From Bugula neritina (lineage: Eukaryota; Bryozoa; Gymnolaemata; Cheilostomatida; Bugulidae): DNA of 64,000 bases. Numbering within the stretch: the stretch's first letter is position 1; every line of letters starts with the position of its first letter. The notes beneath the pieces were generated by a model, which was not told where the DNA came from, searched no databases, and worked only from the letters and a program-made list of their open reading frames with translations. The translations under genes were made by a program, and so were the position numbers. This document shows positions 52,201-64,000 of this stretch, in pieces. Where the stretch lies: the NCBI GenBank assembly GCA_964035545.1, contig OZ037768.1:23090819-23154818 (forward strand), written 5' to 3'.

Positions 52201-52986
52201 CGCAGACCTTTTGAAACGTGGATATAAATCAGGTCTCTAGCACGTCTTTCACCACGTGACCTCACTTATCTCAGCATAATGTTTGTTCAGTTACTGGGCT
52301 GTTGCTGGGTGGTTACTGGGCAATGTGGCAAATCTCCCCCAAACTCTCCTTCCTTTCACAGTTGGTGTCTCTCCATCACCTCCATTGTTGTTGATAGCTT
52401 CATATGAATATGCAGACATTCTCAAACTGATTACCATTATTCATGTGTATTAATTGTGTTGATTGATTGAATGTAGTTGATTCATCATAGAAACTATGTA
52501 GGTTGTTGCTAGCCTAGATGAATGTATGCCAATGAATGTACACTAGTATTACATATATACTCCGTAGCTACAAACATTCAATGGCCACGTGCGCTAATCA
52601 AAGAAGTAGGTGCAGTAATGGAGAAATTGAGAAGAGATTAGGAATGTAGCAACAAAGTCGGGTTCTCATAATTATTTCAACCAGCGCCCCAAACTAAAAT
52701 TTATTAAAAATATTAAAGAACTTATGCTATATGCATTTCTCTACTACTGAACCACCACTTTAAAACGCAACTGCTTGGGTTGATACTAGTACAAGTGTTG
52801 ATAAACTGTTGATACTAGCACAAGTGTTGATAAACTGTTGATAATGTGCCGTCTGTTGGTTGTAGAAAGAGAAGAGGTGCCATCAACCAAAACCAGCTAA
52901 ACTTCCTGGAGCACTACCGAGCCAAGTCTAGGCTGACAGACAGCAAGGGCAAGGACAAGGATGCTGCCGTGTGCTCCATCCAGTAG
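49236..52986 (+). CDS. PTP4A: PRL-type protein tyrosine phosphatase (PTP4A)
   Basis: Five exons: 49236-49364, 49628-49720, 50308-50438, 51495-51569 and 52866-52986, giving 182 residues. The ATG at 49236 has a good context (caacATGGCC); an in-frame ATG at 49197 is possible. FKQMKFLITDRPTEATLDRYI matches the PRL start. The catalytic loop is HCVAGLGRAP, with nucleophile Cys112 and Arg118; the Ala after the Cys-Val is typical of PRL, in place of a Ser/Thr. The general acid is Asp80 (DWSYADG). Cys57 (VRVCKPTY) corresponds to the cysteine that forms the redox-regulating disulfide. The tail CSIQ is a CaaX box for farnesylation, so the protein should be membrane-bound. PRLs bind CNNM magnesium transporters and affect growth signalling. 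Introns 2 and 3 carry large minisatellites. Confidence 0.96.
49868..50092. repeat. Minisatellite, 15 bp unit gtatagcactgtgta, about 15 copies
   Basis: Nearly perfect units follow a 14-base C run in PRL intron 2. Long open frames on both strands arise because 15 is a multiple of three. Confidence 0.96.
50456..50945. repeat. Minisatellite, mixed 16 and 18 bp units, about 28 copies
   Basis: Units gactctgtagactgct and gactctgtgtagactgct alternate in ordered groups, starting about 18 bases after the donor of PRL exon 3. The frame reading repeated ESAVYT is an artefact. Confidence 0.95.
51247..51488. repeat. Minisatellite, 17 bp unit agtataactaactgtat, about 14 copies
   Basis: Runs to within about 10 bases of the acceptor of PRL exon 4 (AG at 51493-51494). 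Confidence 0.93.
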
Positions 52987-53466
52987 CTTCTCTCGCTGCC
53001 TTCCTGCATCTGATAGTTGAAATCTCACCAACCCACCCCCTTTACTCTTATCTTTTCAAGTCTGAAATTTTTTGTATTCCTTATTGAAAACTCAAAATAT
53101 CAATAGCCCAGCAAGAAATTAGCCTATTATGTTTGTAGTTTAAGGCAGCAGAAAGTGAGTTGGTTGGGGCCGTACTTGGTACCGCCCCATCTTCTTGCTT
53201 TCTTGTACCTTGTGCTGCATATCTATTCGTGGATATATTGTCTTCACTATTACTAAATATCATTATTCACCACGTGCAGTGGTTTAACTATTTAGTCAAT
53301 TTTATGATGATAAATTATAATGAAAGTTTTTCTGGAGAGGTGCTAATATCAACTATCTATTTGTGTAACCAGCTTAGCAATTCTCTCACCCTTTATAATA
53401 ACATATAGTTTGCTTTATTATTGTTCAATGAATTTTAACTGTAAGAAATTCTCAAGTTTTAAGCTA

Positions 53467-53766
53467 AATAAAATGTAAGTGACATTGGCCAATAAGATGG
53501 CTTGTTTTGTGGAGTTATAATTTTTATGTGATTATAGAATTATATATTCAGATTATACTTATACAGTTAGTGTACTGTTTCAGTGTGTATAAATGATGTG
53601 CAAATGTTTTTGCAACTTGATCCTAACTTTTTTCTTTATAAGAAACTGTAGCAAGTGGGTTGTCTGCCATTGTATCTCAAGAAGCTATCTTTTCATTACT
53701 CTCAACTCTGTATAACCAGTCTAGCCTAACTATAGTGTAGTGTGTTCATGTAAACTCTTGAATAAA
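53467..53766 (+). terminator. Polyadenylation signals of PRL
   Basis: AATAAA at 53467-53472 and again at 53761-53766, about 480 and 775 bases after the stop. Confidence 0.6.
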
Positions 53767-53793
53767 ACAAGGTGGCAGCAATTTTGTCAGAGA

Positions 53794-53877
53794 TTTATTC
53801 CTCCGGTTCAATCTGGCAGAGTTACATAATTTAGTAATGCTGTACATTCCATCACTACTTCAATGAGAGACTTTATT
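53794..53877 (-). terminator. Polyadenylation signals of the minus-strand gene
   Basis: AATAAA on the minus strand at 53872-53877 and 53794-53799, about 95 and 170 bases after the stop at 53970. They almost meet the distal PRL signal coming from the other side. Confidence 0.55.
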
Positions 53878-53969
53878 ATATACAAACATCTGTTTCAAGG
53901 AGCATTCCATGCAGTTGGAATTTCAAAGATACGAATTTTTAGCCTGTGGACTCGTCATGGGTGCAAAGG

Positions 53970-56900
53970 CTAACATGGTTCACTTTTAGTTGAGTAATTA
54001 CATTTCTTCCCCTTTCCAGATACATGGTGCAGATATTCCAGCTGAGACTCTAATTCTGCCAAGCTGTCTAGTATATTAGCACATTTGATAACTGCATCAC
54101 CAGTGTTTGCACTGTGGTTATCGCACTTTATTTTGTCCAGTAAGGAGACCTACAATTAACCTAGACAATGTACTCATTTTGATGGCGATGACTGCAAACA
54201 ATAGCAATGATCTACCTACAGGCTCTTATGAATGTAGATTTCAAACTTGGCTTGGCTTCACATATATAATATATTCGGTTAGACTGGGGCCCTAGAAAGA
54301 GAGGTCAACAAAGACAGGTTAGTTGCCTCTATGAAAGTGGGTTAGGATAAAATAGCTAATAAAATCTGCAACTTTAAACTCTTGGTGATCCTTTTATCTG
54401 GAAACTTCTAAACCATATATATAATCGGAAATAAAAATAAGCCAGTTTGTAACCATAACAATTTTAAGGTTGTTATTCAGAGATTTAGATTGCATGAAAC
54501 CAGCAATATACGTGAACATTCAAAGAGTGCTGACTACAAGTTTGGAAGGAGGTATGATTTGAATCAAACAACACAAAGTTGAGGCAATTTATCAACACTC
54601 ATTGATCTATAAGGTGGTGGTCGGTCATCAATCAAGCCAATCAAAAACTGTGTTGGTGAAATAACAAGATTTTTACATCAAAACAAAAAGCGGCACACAA
54701 TAGTCTCTTGATGTAAAACGTGGGGTGATGAAACAACCAGTTAATAACAGAATGACTATGGAAATTCAATACAATTTAAAGGTCCGCAATAACTAGAGGA
54801 AATGGCGCAACTGGGTATTATATTACATCATTGGGTTACACAAATTTCCTGTTGCAACTGGTTACACTGTCTTCTGATATATTAGAATATCACCTGTTCA
54901 AACGTGAGGTAAGATAACAAGGCTTGTTTCTGCATCAACATCTTCTTGGGAAGCAGACAGCCACGAGCACACCTAAAATTCATCATAAATTAGAAACTTT
55001 GTTAATGTGCCAGATTATCGTGAAGGTTTTTTCCTCCATCATTTCCTAAAAGGATAGTGTTATGTCTTTCTTTCTGCTTATCTAGAAAATTCAGCAATAA
55101 TTAGATGTTATCTTTCTATGAACGCCCATGCATTCCTCTCTATACTATAAGCTGAGACAGGATTTATATTATACTCAACAAGGGAGTTTATAAATGCTAA
55201 AACTATCAACACTGTCAATACTTTAGTTATAAAAGATGTATCCATGAAGTCTATACAATGCATAGATGAACTTAGGACTGGAGTAAATCATACAATATCA
55301 CTCATTGGTCAGTTGTTAACATCTGTTTGCCAATAACTGTAAACATCTTGCTCCCAGTTGAAATTCTAACAGACAGTGACATTATCATGTTTTTAAATGA
55401 GAGCAGCTTATATTGCCAAAAACATGAGTGATTTAAACAGGTGAAACCTACGTAAATGCTGTGATAATGTAGGACAAGGAAGAAAGTCTAATGTTACATA
55501 AATGCTGTTGTTAGATCTTCTAAGCAAATTTACATTGTCTCTGCCAACATTCCATGGAACGCAGTGGGTAAACTAAAACTACTACATTAGTAGAAATAGT
55601 AGAAATACTATATTATGCCAACACCCATCTACAGGCACACATTCAAGGGAATTTGTTTTTTACATCAGAGCTTGAGCTGCAAAGTATAAAAGTCTTCTAT
55701 TTTTAGAGACGGATCTTTCGATTTAACCAGTTATTGGTTATGCAACGCAGGTTAAGGCAAGAAATTGCCTGTTATATAGTAATTACAGCAGGATGTAAAC
55801 AACTTTCCTAATGAAAAACTGCAACTAAACAATTATAAAACTAATTGTTTTGGCTCATTACCAACAGTGGGGAGAATCATGCACAACACTCACTCTGATC
55901 TAACAGCTAGATTCACTATGTAATCAAAGCTGGCGTGACTGGGGAAGAAATGGTGAATACACATGGCCTGGGGGTTCCAGAAATCAATCTGACTCAGCTG
56001 TGTCAGTGTCTTTCACTATCAACTACACTCTATAGTCAAGTGATACTGAGCAAATCCACAGCACAACAATCCCATTAACCTCGTGATTCAGTGTGGACAG
56101 ACAGACATACAGACAGACTGGTACTGAACTGGTACTATATAGACATTGTTGCTGGTGCAACCTTGTCTTAGATATAGCTGATCACAACAAAAATCTTTCT
56201 TAATGAAGAGATATCTAATTATGCTACAGTCATTAATACTGTTAACAATAGTTATAATGAGAGTAGAGGCTGAGCATGAATGTAGCGCATGTGTGATTTA
56301 CACAACATCATCGGTCTATAATAATTATTATATATGCATCATAATTGTAACAGCAATAAAAACAACAATAATGATGATTAATAATCATTATAACATCTTA
56401 ACCTAATAATAGTTGCTATTATGATATAATACATCCAGCCAAGAGTCGCATTAACCTTTACAGGGGCTCATAACTCCAACTTATCCCAACTGTGAAGTAA
56501 CCACTATATTATTGAAAGGGCTGATGTTTCGGCGCACAGAAAAGACTGTGATCTTACCACCTCCTTCTTGCCAAAATATAAAACTAGGGAGCTAAACATA
56601 AGATATTTTAAGAGTAAAATCAGTATCTATTAGTTATTCAGCAGAAATGCTTTTAATAGCTTTTGCCTTGAAAGCTTGTAATACAATACAAACATAACAC
56701 AAGTGTTAGACAAGTGCGGAGTGGTGGTAGAGATATAGAGGGGCACTTGATTGAATGTATTGCATCATATTTCTAGTAATACATCCACTGGCATTACCTG
56801 GTAAAGAATTTGACAGCTTCAGTCACTTGAATATATTTGAAACCATTCATCACGATGTAGGGAATGAGATGAGACTGAAACTTGAGGTAGCCTCTGTTCT

Positions 56901-59900
56901 CCAACACTGGCCCGCATAGACTCAGGTTCCCATCAACAACTGGCTGATATCTACAGTCACAGGCTACTAGTTGAGCAAAGCGGCAATCACACATGCAGTC
57001 AACAGTAAAGTATAAATCACTAAATAAAAAATGCAATATTCAGAACCGCCTTACATTTCACCAAATTAAAAATTCCAATGCATGCTAATTATTCCGAGGA
57101 AAGTTAAACATGCCACATCCTGGAATAATTACAGTGATGGGTGTTGAACAGAAAGGAGCATGAAAACAAGGTGTATGCGTTACAAGTGATTACCTTTTCA
57201 CATCTCAACTATTTATATTGTATAATAATGACAAAAATACTATGGAATCCATCAAACAAAATGGACTTCCAAAACACATGCAGAGCTTGTTTGATGTAGA
57301 AATGCACAAAGGACTTTGTAAAACTTCATTTAGGGAGATGAGAGACAACAAATGGTTTAGTATCAGCAGCACGAGAAGTTGTCTTTTCTTAAGTTTGAAT
57401 CCACACAAACAGGATACTTTTACTAACTTTATTACATGCATTATTTTTATTATCTATTTAATAATATTTATTACATTTACGGTACACTAATGGTTGCAAA
57501 TAGTGAGTTTAGCTAACCTGTACTCTATGCCATTAGCGTGTCCTATAATAGGGTCAGGTATCACATTAGTAACTTTCTCCTCTACGTTTGCTATACCCGA
57601 CACTCTCCTTGTCACTAGACTATTTCCATCAGAGTCGGAGTTGTCTTCTGACGAGGAGACAGGCAAGGTACTCAGTGTGGAAGACAGGGTGGTGTAGGAT
57701 ACTGAGTCTACGGTGCTGTGGTTAGTACAGTCACCCGTCAGCTTCTCCAAACCGTCTCCCGCTCCACCACTGGAAATAGGGGTGGACACACTACAAAAGG
57801 TGATATCCACAGCAGAATGTTAAATAGAACTATTAAAAGAGGTGATATCTACAGCAGAATGGGGAGCATAATTACTCCAAAAGGAGATATCTACAGCAAA
57901 ACATGAAATAGATCTATTAAAAAATGTGATATCCACAGCAAATTCACTAAAATCGGATATATTCTTCAGATATGCAGGGTAAGACAACTCTTGCTGCCAT
58001 ACCTGTTTTGGTGCCACTTCCAGTCCCCACCAGCTGACACTGTTTGCGAACTATTCTGTCTTTTATCTAAAGTGATATTCAAAATTGAACTATTTATTAT
58101 AATTATCAATAATATGAAACATTTTAGTTATATATAACATGGTTATAGTATAACATATTAGTAAAAGTCCGGCTTGTGAAATTGTGTTGCTCGAGTTAAT
58201 TAGAACAATTAATAAATTCATTTTCTATGTAATAAACAGAAACTAGTATATAACCTGAGCCATGAGACTATAAATAGAAAATTAGCCTATGGGCTATAGT
58301 ATGTCTCTTACATTAAATAATTCTTATCTGTAGATCTAAGGTATATATGTGTGTGTAAAATAAATAATAGGTTACATGATATTATTGTTGGTGTTCATAC
58401 AAATGAGAACAGAGAACACTATAAAGGAGCACGATAAAACAACAGAAAATGAAACTACAATTTATGTAGTCTATCAACATAATATAGCTCACCGGCAAGA
58501 TGGGGCGACTCCTCTCTAACAAATAATCTCACACTTTAAGCAATTACATTTACCAGTAGCTGGCAAGTATAATTGACTTGGGAGTTGTATTCTCAATGTA
58601 AGAGAACACACCCCAATACACTGAGTACAATATAACTATACAACCTGACTTATATTACTCATACAACCAGCTCTCTACTCAGTTCTACCTTTCAGATGCT
58701 GCCGAAGTGACCTCCTCTGTGCTAAGCAGCAGCTGATGTCTCATGCTCTTTATAGCATTAACCTTTGACCTTCTCTCAAACATTGATGCCAACTCAGCGT
58801 TGTGTAAGTGAGTCATAGGCAGCGCGTTGGAGGAAGTCAGCAGAGTGTGAACTCGCTCCAACTCTCGGACTCGCTTGCTTCGAGATCCTTCCGGAAGACA
58901 CGCAGTACGCGGTGAGCGCTTCTTTCTCACTTTGGTCACTTTGCTTCTGCCCAGTCGACGAGAGATTCCCTCGCACACGTTCTCTGAGCTCTGAGCACTT
59001 GCTGCCGAGTTGTAACCCTGAACGGCAGCGTCCCCGGCAGAGCTGGAGTTGTTGCTTTTATTTCTAAAGCTACCAACTTTTGGTGAGTTCTTCCTAGCTG
59101 ACAAGCCTTCTTTGTACGAACTATGGTGTCTAGAGTGAGGGTGGGGGCGGCGGGCAGACGCAGAAGATTCATTGCTACTGCTTGAAGAACTAACAACTAT
59201 TTTGGAACGAAGAGGAATACTTAGTTTGGCTTTTGAAGATCTTGAAGTGCATTTCTTTCTGTTAGAAGAGCCGAGGCTGTCACCTGAAGAAGTAGGATGT
59301 GCCGTGAGGTGTACAGGTGGTGGAGGGTTACTTGCACCTTTCTTCTTTCTCTTGCTCCTACCTCCACTCTTCTTACCCTAAACAACGAAGAGTTATCTTC
59401 CTTAAATATACAAACACCTGAGAGAAACAACTCCTTAATACATTATGAAATGTTGGACAGTTTGACACTGGTGTACTCAGTGTAAACTGCTGAGTGATTA
59501 AGTTACTTCCTCTTTCATCAAACCTTCACCAAATAGATGTCAAAGCATCATAAATTAATGACCTTAATTGTGTTTCCCCGAAAAAGGCACTCAACTGCAA
59601 CCAGCAAGATAACTAGAGATTATCTGCAGCTGTGGAGCTGCTCAAAACTTGTTTGTAACTCTACTAGTTTGAATATTAGTAAATATGTATGATGGTGATC
59701 AGTATTTGATAAATATCTGCTTGTAGATACTATGACTAACTGCTAGCAGATACTATGACTCACTGTTAGTAGATACTATGACTCGCTGTTAGTAGATACT
59801 ATGACTAACTGTTAGTAGATACTATGACTAACTGCTAGTAGATACTATGACTAACTGCTAGTAGATACTATGACTCACTCCTAATGGGGAAGACATCCAA

Positions 59901-62900
59901 ATGCTTGTAGAGTTTTTGTGAAGTCTGTATGGACGCTTTAACCACGGAATAACAGTTTTGCCAGAAGTTACTGCCGAGGGTAGAGAAACGCTGGGACTTC
60001 TCTTATAGGAGCAGCTCGCAGCAGGCAGGGACTCCAAACCACCCGACTTCTTCTGAGAAATGCGACAAGGGCTCGGTGACTTGTCCTTCACAGCCAACTT
60101 CCGACCTTTCTTGTAGTCTAAAAGACTGCCTTGCAAAAGAAATTTTGGTTTTGCATCAACTTCCTCGACTTCTGCGGGAACTGAAACAGGAAGTGAAAGT
60201 TTCGAGACACGAGACGAGTCAGCAGAGAGCTGACAGCTAGAAGGTTTGGTTGAGATGTGTGAGTCAGCAGGGAGCTGGCAGCTAGAAGGTTTGGTTGAGA
60301 TGTGTGAGTGAGTAGAGAGTGGGCAGCTACTAGAAGGTTCCGCCTCTTCACCACTACCACCATGGTGGAGGTTGTAATCCTCGTCATCAGTATCATCAAC
60401 AAACCCCCAGAGCTCCTGCAAATTGTCACACTTAACGTCATCCAACTTGGGAAATATCAGCGTTGAGAAAGTGAAGATAGAGTTAGAATTTAAGAACACT
60501 TAATGTCTAACGTTGACAGGAGTAAAAGCTTATTATGATAAATTACATTCGATAAGTATATTAGTATTTTAAATAGTCTATCTGTTTCCTATATTAAAAA
60601 AAATGTTTGATAAAAAATTACATCAAACACCCACTTCCACTTTTCGAGATCCAGCAGCCAAGCTAAACCAAGAGATGCGAATAAAGCTTAAGAAATAAAG
60701 CAGCACAAGATTAGATTAGAGTTTAATCAGTGGCAGCATACAAAGCCTGCAAAAAATCTGTAATGTAGAGAAAAAGTTAGGAAATTATTTTTTCCAAACT
60801 CTATTGGGGGGGGGGGGGGGGGGCTTATCAAAGCAAATTAGCAAAACTGGAGCTTTAATTTTGATCATTTATCACTTATGCAGCTTCACAACATTAGCTA
60901 CCTGTTTTTTCAATACATCATAGTTGAAAACAATTGAATTTTGTTATATTTTGATTAAATGTTGTTATAGGCAGGTTATAAAATGCCGTCAAAAACAATC
61001 AAACACTCATGTGTGATACACAGCAATGCATGCAATGGATTTTTAGATCGATGTCAAGACAATCGAGGCATAATGGGTGCATACACGGCCATTTCACACT
61101 CCAATATTGATTTTCTAGATCCGACTGCAGGTGAAAAGCTCTAACAATTAAGAGAAATTTTCACACCAAAATGAGATTAAAAATATTCAAACTATTGAAA
61201 TAGTTTTTGGTCTCTTTAGAAATACAGTTTTTCTTAAAGAATGGGTTTGATCCAGTAGCAAGCAAATGAGAAGAAAAAGGGGAACCACACTCTATGCTGA
61301 TCAAGTAGATGATAAGTTCGAATAAATTAAGTACGACTCACAATATGAAGTATTCTTATATAATTATTATTCCAACTCTTGTCAAAAAACCAATTTATGG
61401 CTGATGGCGACAAAGGTTAAGTTGAGAACTAAATTATGCATAATTTTGATGATGATTTATTTCGTTAGTCATGATGATATGCACTAATAGTACTGATGTT
61501 GTCTGTAACTATCACTATGATCTCATAAATTAACTTTCATCTCCTGTAATGTATATTTTCTATAGCATCAGACGGAGAGAAAGTATAATCTACAGGTGAA
61601 ACTGCTATTCATAGACTGTAGGCAGAGTGACGTGGATAGCAAACTATTAACAGGAAGTGTAAACATAGCAAATCAAATTTCAATCGGAATAAAAGCACGG
61701 CCAATAACCGTTTTTCAGGGGAGTCAATTTAAAATTTGATTTTTCTGACAATAAACCTTTTACGTCTGAATAGTTTGACTTCCTGTACCTGAGAAGTTGA
61801 GCTGTCGCTGTCACTAGAAAGAGAGCTGGGGTAAATGTACTCCTCACACGCTGCTGCCGTTACGGCAGAGTCAGCTGGAACCACCGCCTCTTCTTTACAC
61901 TCACCAGTCAGCAAGCTTTCTGACAGCACTGGAATATGGGGTGTGGGAAAGGAGTCCCGCCCTTCAATCTATAATAGTGATAGAAACACGGCAGTGTTTT
62001 AGGGAGTTGAATTTGTTTCCCTTTATAAGGGTAACCTTGAGGTGTCAATTTTGGCAAGAGTATATCTGCAGCAGAATACATATGCAGCAGGAGAGTATAT
62101 GCAACAGAGTACGTCTGCAGCAGGAGAATATATGCAACAGAGTACGTCTGCAGCAACAGAGTACGTCTGCAAGCCCACATGACTGCACTGGAATAGCAAT
62201 TACCAGGAGCTGGTAACAGCCAGGGAGTGTACAATTACTATACAACAGAAACTAGTCACCAAGAATAGTAGTTTAAGATTTGGTTAGCAACAAGCAAAGG
62301 ACTTGCTTTTGGCTTATTCAACCATATATTGGCATAATTATTTGCACTGGCTACAATGTTGTAAATAATATGAAAAGAAAACATAATAAGAGAAGGCAGT
62401 TATGTTTAATAATAGAAAAAGCATTATATTCGTGTTATTTCTACCTTAGTTGAGTGATTGACTCCTTTGAGCCACAAATTTACAGCTATGTCACTTAGAT
62501 TTACACGGCATTCAGTCAAAAGGTTCAAACATTTCATTTCAATACTGGCTGCTTTGCACACAATTGAATTAAAAGCCTTTCGGCTGCTTCTAGCAACAAC
62601 CTAAAAAAGAAATGAACAAAAAGCAATTTAAAGAGTAAATACAACACTAATTTGACAATTGAATAACTATGTTTTCTGTTGTTTATATAAATATAAAAAT
62701 TTAGTACTGGTTGAAAGGATGGAGGGCCATTGAGTAGCAACAAAGAGGTATAATACTAGTTACCTGAAAGGTTTAAACCACAATGCCTTATAAATGAGAT
62801 GAATAGTGTAGAGTTGGCTGTATTTGCCAGTAACTAATCTAGTGCATACAGTGCATAAAAAGCTACACAAAGCTTGCCTACCAGCTTTTCACTTCATTCA

Positions 62901-63024
62901 TTGCTTGAACAATGATATGGGAGAAGTTGAATAGACCTTAAGAATTCGCTTAAGCAAATAAAGTTAAAAATGAAATACTGGATTCCCTTACCGCAGGTGA
63001 ATTGGCTGCGTTTTTGTGCACCAT
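53970..63024 (-). CDS. Uncharacterised Ser/Lys-rich protein with Cys-rich C-terminal module
   Basis: Ten exons join in phase: 62992-63024 (start MVHKNAANSPA), 62445-62600, 61789-61968, 59879-60415, 58689-59377, 58003-58059, 57518-57790, 56798-57019, 54894-54972 and 53970-54125, giving 793 residues. Residues 12-63 look helical (LNLLTECRVNLSDIAVNLWL). The middle is disordered, with acidic-serine patches (SSLSSDSDSSTSQ, SSSEDNSDSDGNS) and basic, nuclear-signal-like clusters (KKSGGRSKRKKK, KVTKVRKKRSPR). A likely helical conserved block reads VRELERVHTLLTSSNALP and continues to FERRSKVNAIKSMRHQL. Near the C-terminus lies a Cys-rich segment (VDCMCDCRFAQLVACDC), then VMNGFKYIQVTEAVKFF and a short coiled coil (ILDSLAELESQLEYL). 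I do not recognise the family; a nuclear, chromatin or cytoskeletal role is only a guess. Weakest points are the 19-codon exon and the last acceptor. Confidence 0.65.
57791..57965. repeat. Tandem repeat overlapping a 3' splice site
   Basis: Four copies of about 45-60 bp containing ggtgatatctacagcaga; the first includes the acceptor region of exon 57518-57790. Confidence 0.75.
59690..59878. repeat. Tandem repeat of about 23 bp derived from a 5' splice site
   Basis: About eight units containing tagtagatactatgactaa; the last contains the donor GTGAGT (59873-59878) of exon 59879-60415. Confidence 0.85.
62060..62170. repeat. Tandem repeat of gtctgcagcaggagaatata type
   Basis: Five to six imperfect units of about 18-36 bp with gcagcag cores, in an intron of the uncharacterised gene about 90 bases upstream of exon 61789-61968. 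Confidence 0.7.
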
Positions 63025-64000
63025 CCTCTACGGTAGCTGCGATGATGAAGCACTGCGTAAACTACAAGAATAGTACAAACAGGGATGCAAAGTCATTTTA
63101 CCAACACCTCCCGTCTATTAGCAGAAGTGGTGTACAATTAGCCGGCCTGTTGGTGACCAAACTTCTAGTCATGTCTCTATAGCCAAGCATTCACTAAAAG
63201 ATTGATCACGAATATGCCGGCTGTCACCCCCCCCCTGTCCACCCCTTCCTGTCCACCCCCTCCTGTCCACCCCTAGTCTTGTAGAGTGAGCAGCTATGTA
63301 CAAGTGCTGTGCAGAATGGTGACTAACCTTCTAGTCATTGGCCAGACATCAGAACAACTGAGAGAGATAATCACCATTCTACTGCACGCCTCAGTTCCTA
63401 CTGGAGTATAGCCCTAGCTTCCAACAATAGGCTGTCTCCGTGAACCCAACTTATCTCTTTCACAAGGTCTATTAGCAGCAGACAAGGAGAGCTGGAGGAA
63501 AGTGTGGCCAACATGGCGCAGTGACAATTATTCTAGTCATGTCCTACGCACAAGCATGGCTAGGACAATAGCCACTGCACCACACTACCACGTGTCAGCA
63601 GCTGTAGTATCGGCAGCAACAGCAGCCATAGTAGGCTAGTAGATGGCCAGTCAATAAGTGGGGTAGATTTACAAACCCAACTATGCACAACATAAACACA
63701 CGCCAGTGATTGACACTGCAGAAAGAAGTGAACTCAAGCATGCTCAGTCACAACAAATTGGAACCCCCTTAGTTAGTATTTCAACTTCATTATTGAGACA
63801 TTAATCATGAATTATAATCATATTATACGATGTGTTAGACTTCTCTATACTCCAGTGTACAGAGGAAGTAGAAGGTCCTACAGCACTGTGTACATACCAC
63901 AGATAACTTACACCAGATAACTTACACGTACATCTACGCAGTTGAAATACTAAGTCAATACTAGAGAAGATATGCAGTAGATGTATCTGTGTGCATGTAT
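63025..64000. other. Right-hand flank, no gene recognised
   Basis: Upstream region of the uncharacterised gene. It contains a short ctgtccacccc repeat (63230-63275). The frame at 62970-63182 on the plus strand overlaps the first exon of the minus-strand gene and has no recognisable domain. Confidence 0.5.

Noticed and set aside
62970-63182. 70-residue plus-strand frame
   Set aside because: Overlaps the first exon and upstream region of the minus-strand gene; no domain recognised.

Overview
This is nuclear DNA of an animal. It is AT-rich, with intron-rich genes that use GT-AG splice sites, AATAAA-type polyadenylation signals and many minisatellites. The gene families are metazoan: a giant EGF/VWD extracellular protein, a Hv1 proton channel, a PRL/PTP4A phosphatase with a CaaX tail, a WDR38-like WD40 protein and a polyubiquitin gene with a heat-shock-type promoter. 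ShK and WSC domains joined to VWD and EGF modules suit a marine invertebrate, possibly an early-branching one such as a sponge or cnidarian. The sequence alone does not fix the taxon.

Layout. Positions 319-26255 (minus strand) hold at least 43 coding exons of one secreted multidomain protein. Its order is signal peptide, two ShK domains, WSC, a degenerate ShK-like exon, VWD, C8, TIL, TILa-like, then about 36 EGF-like domains. The gene runs off the left edge. I followed all 43 exons with consistent phase; every intron in the EGF array is phase 1. A tRNA-Arg(CCU) gene sits in one of its introns. Next on the minus strand come a small protein with two ubiquitin-like domains (26907-28483), a WDR38-like WD40 protein (30206-33770), a cluster of foldback elements with a decayed tRNA-like sequence (33.9-35.7 kb), and a seven-unit polyubiquitin gene (36556-38297) with TATA, heat-shock element and two CCAAT boxes. 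About 6.6 kb without a convincing gene follows. Then come two plus-strand genes, the voltage-gated proton channel (45272-46421) and the PRL phosphatase (49236-52986). PRL is convergent with a ten-exon minus-strand gene of unknown function (53970-63024), predicted to encode a 793-residue, largely disordered, basic and serine-rich protein with a cysteine-rich C-terminal module.

The genes do not form an operon-like unit. The most unusual general feature is the relation between tandem repeats and splice sites. Many introns are largely minisatellite, arrays often start within about 5-30 bases of a splice site, and in at least three places the repeat unit appears to be an amplified copy of the splice site itself. 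The second most unusual feature is the domain order of the giant EGF protein.
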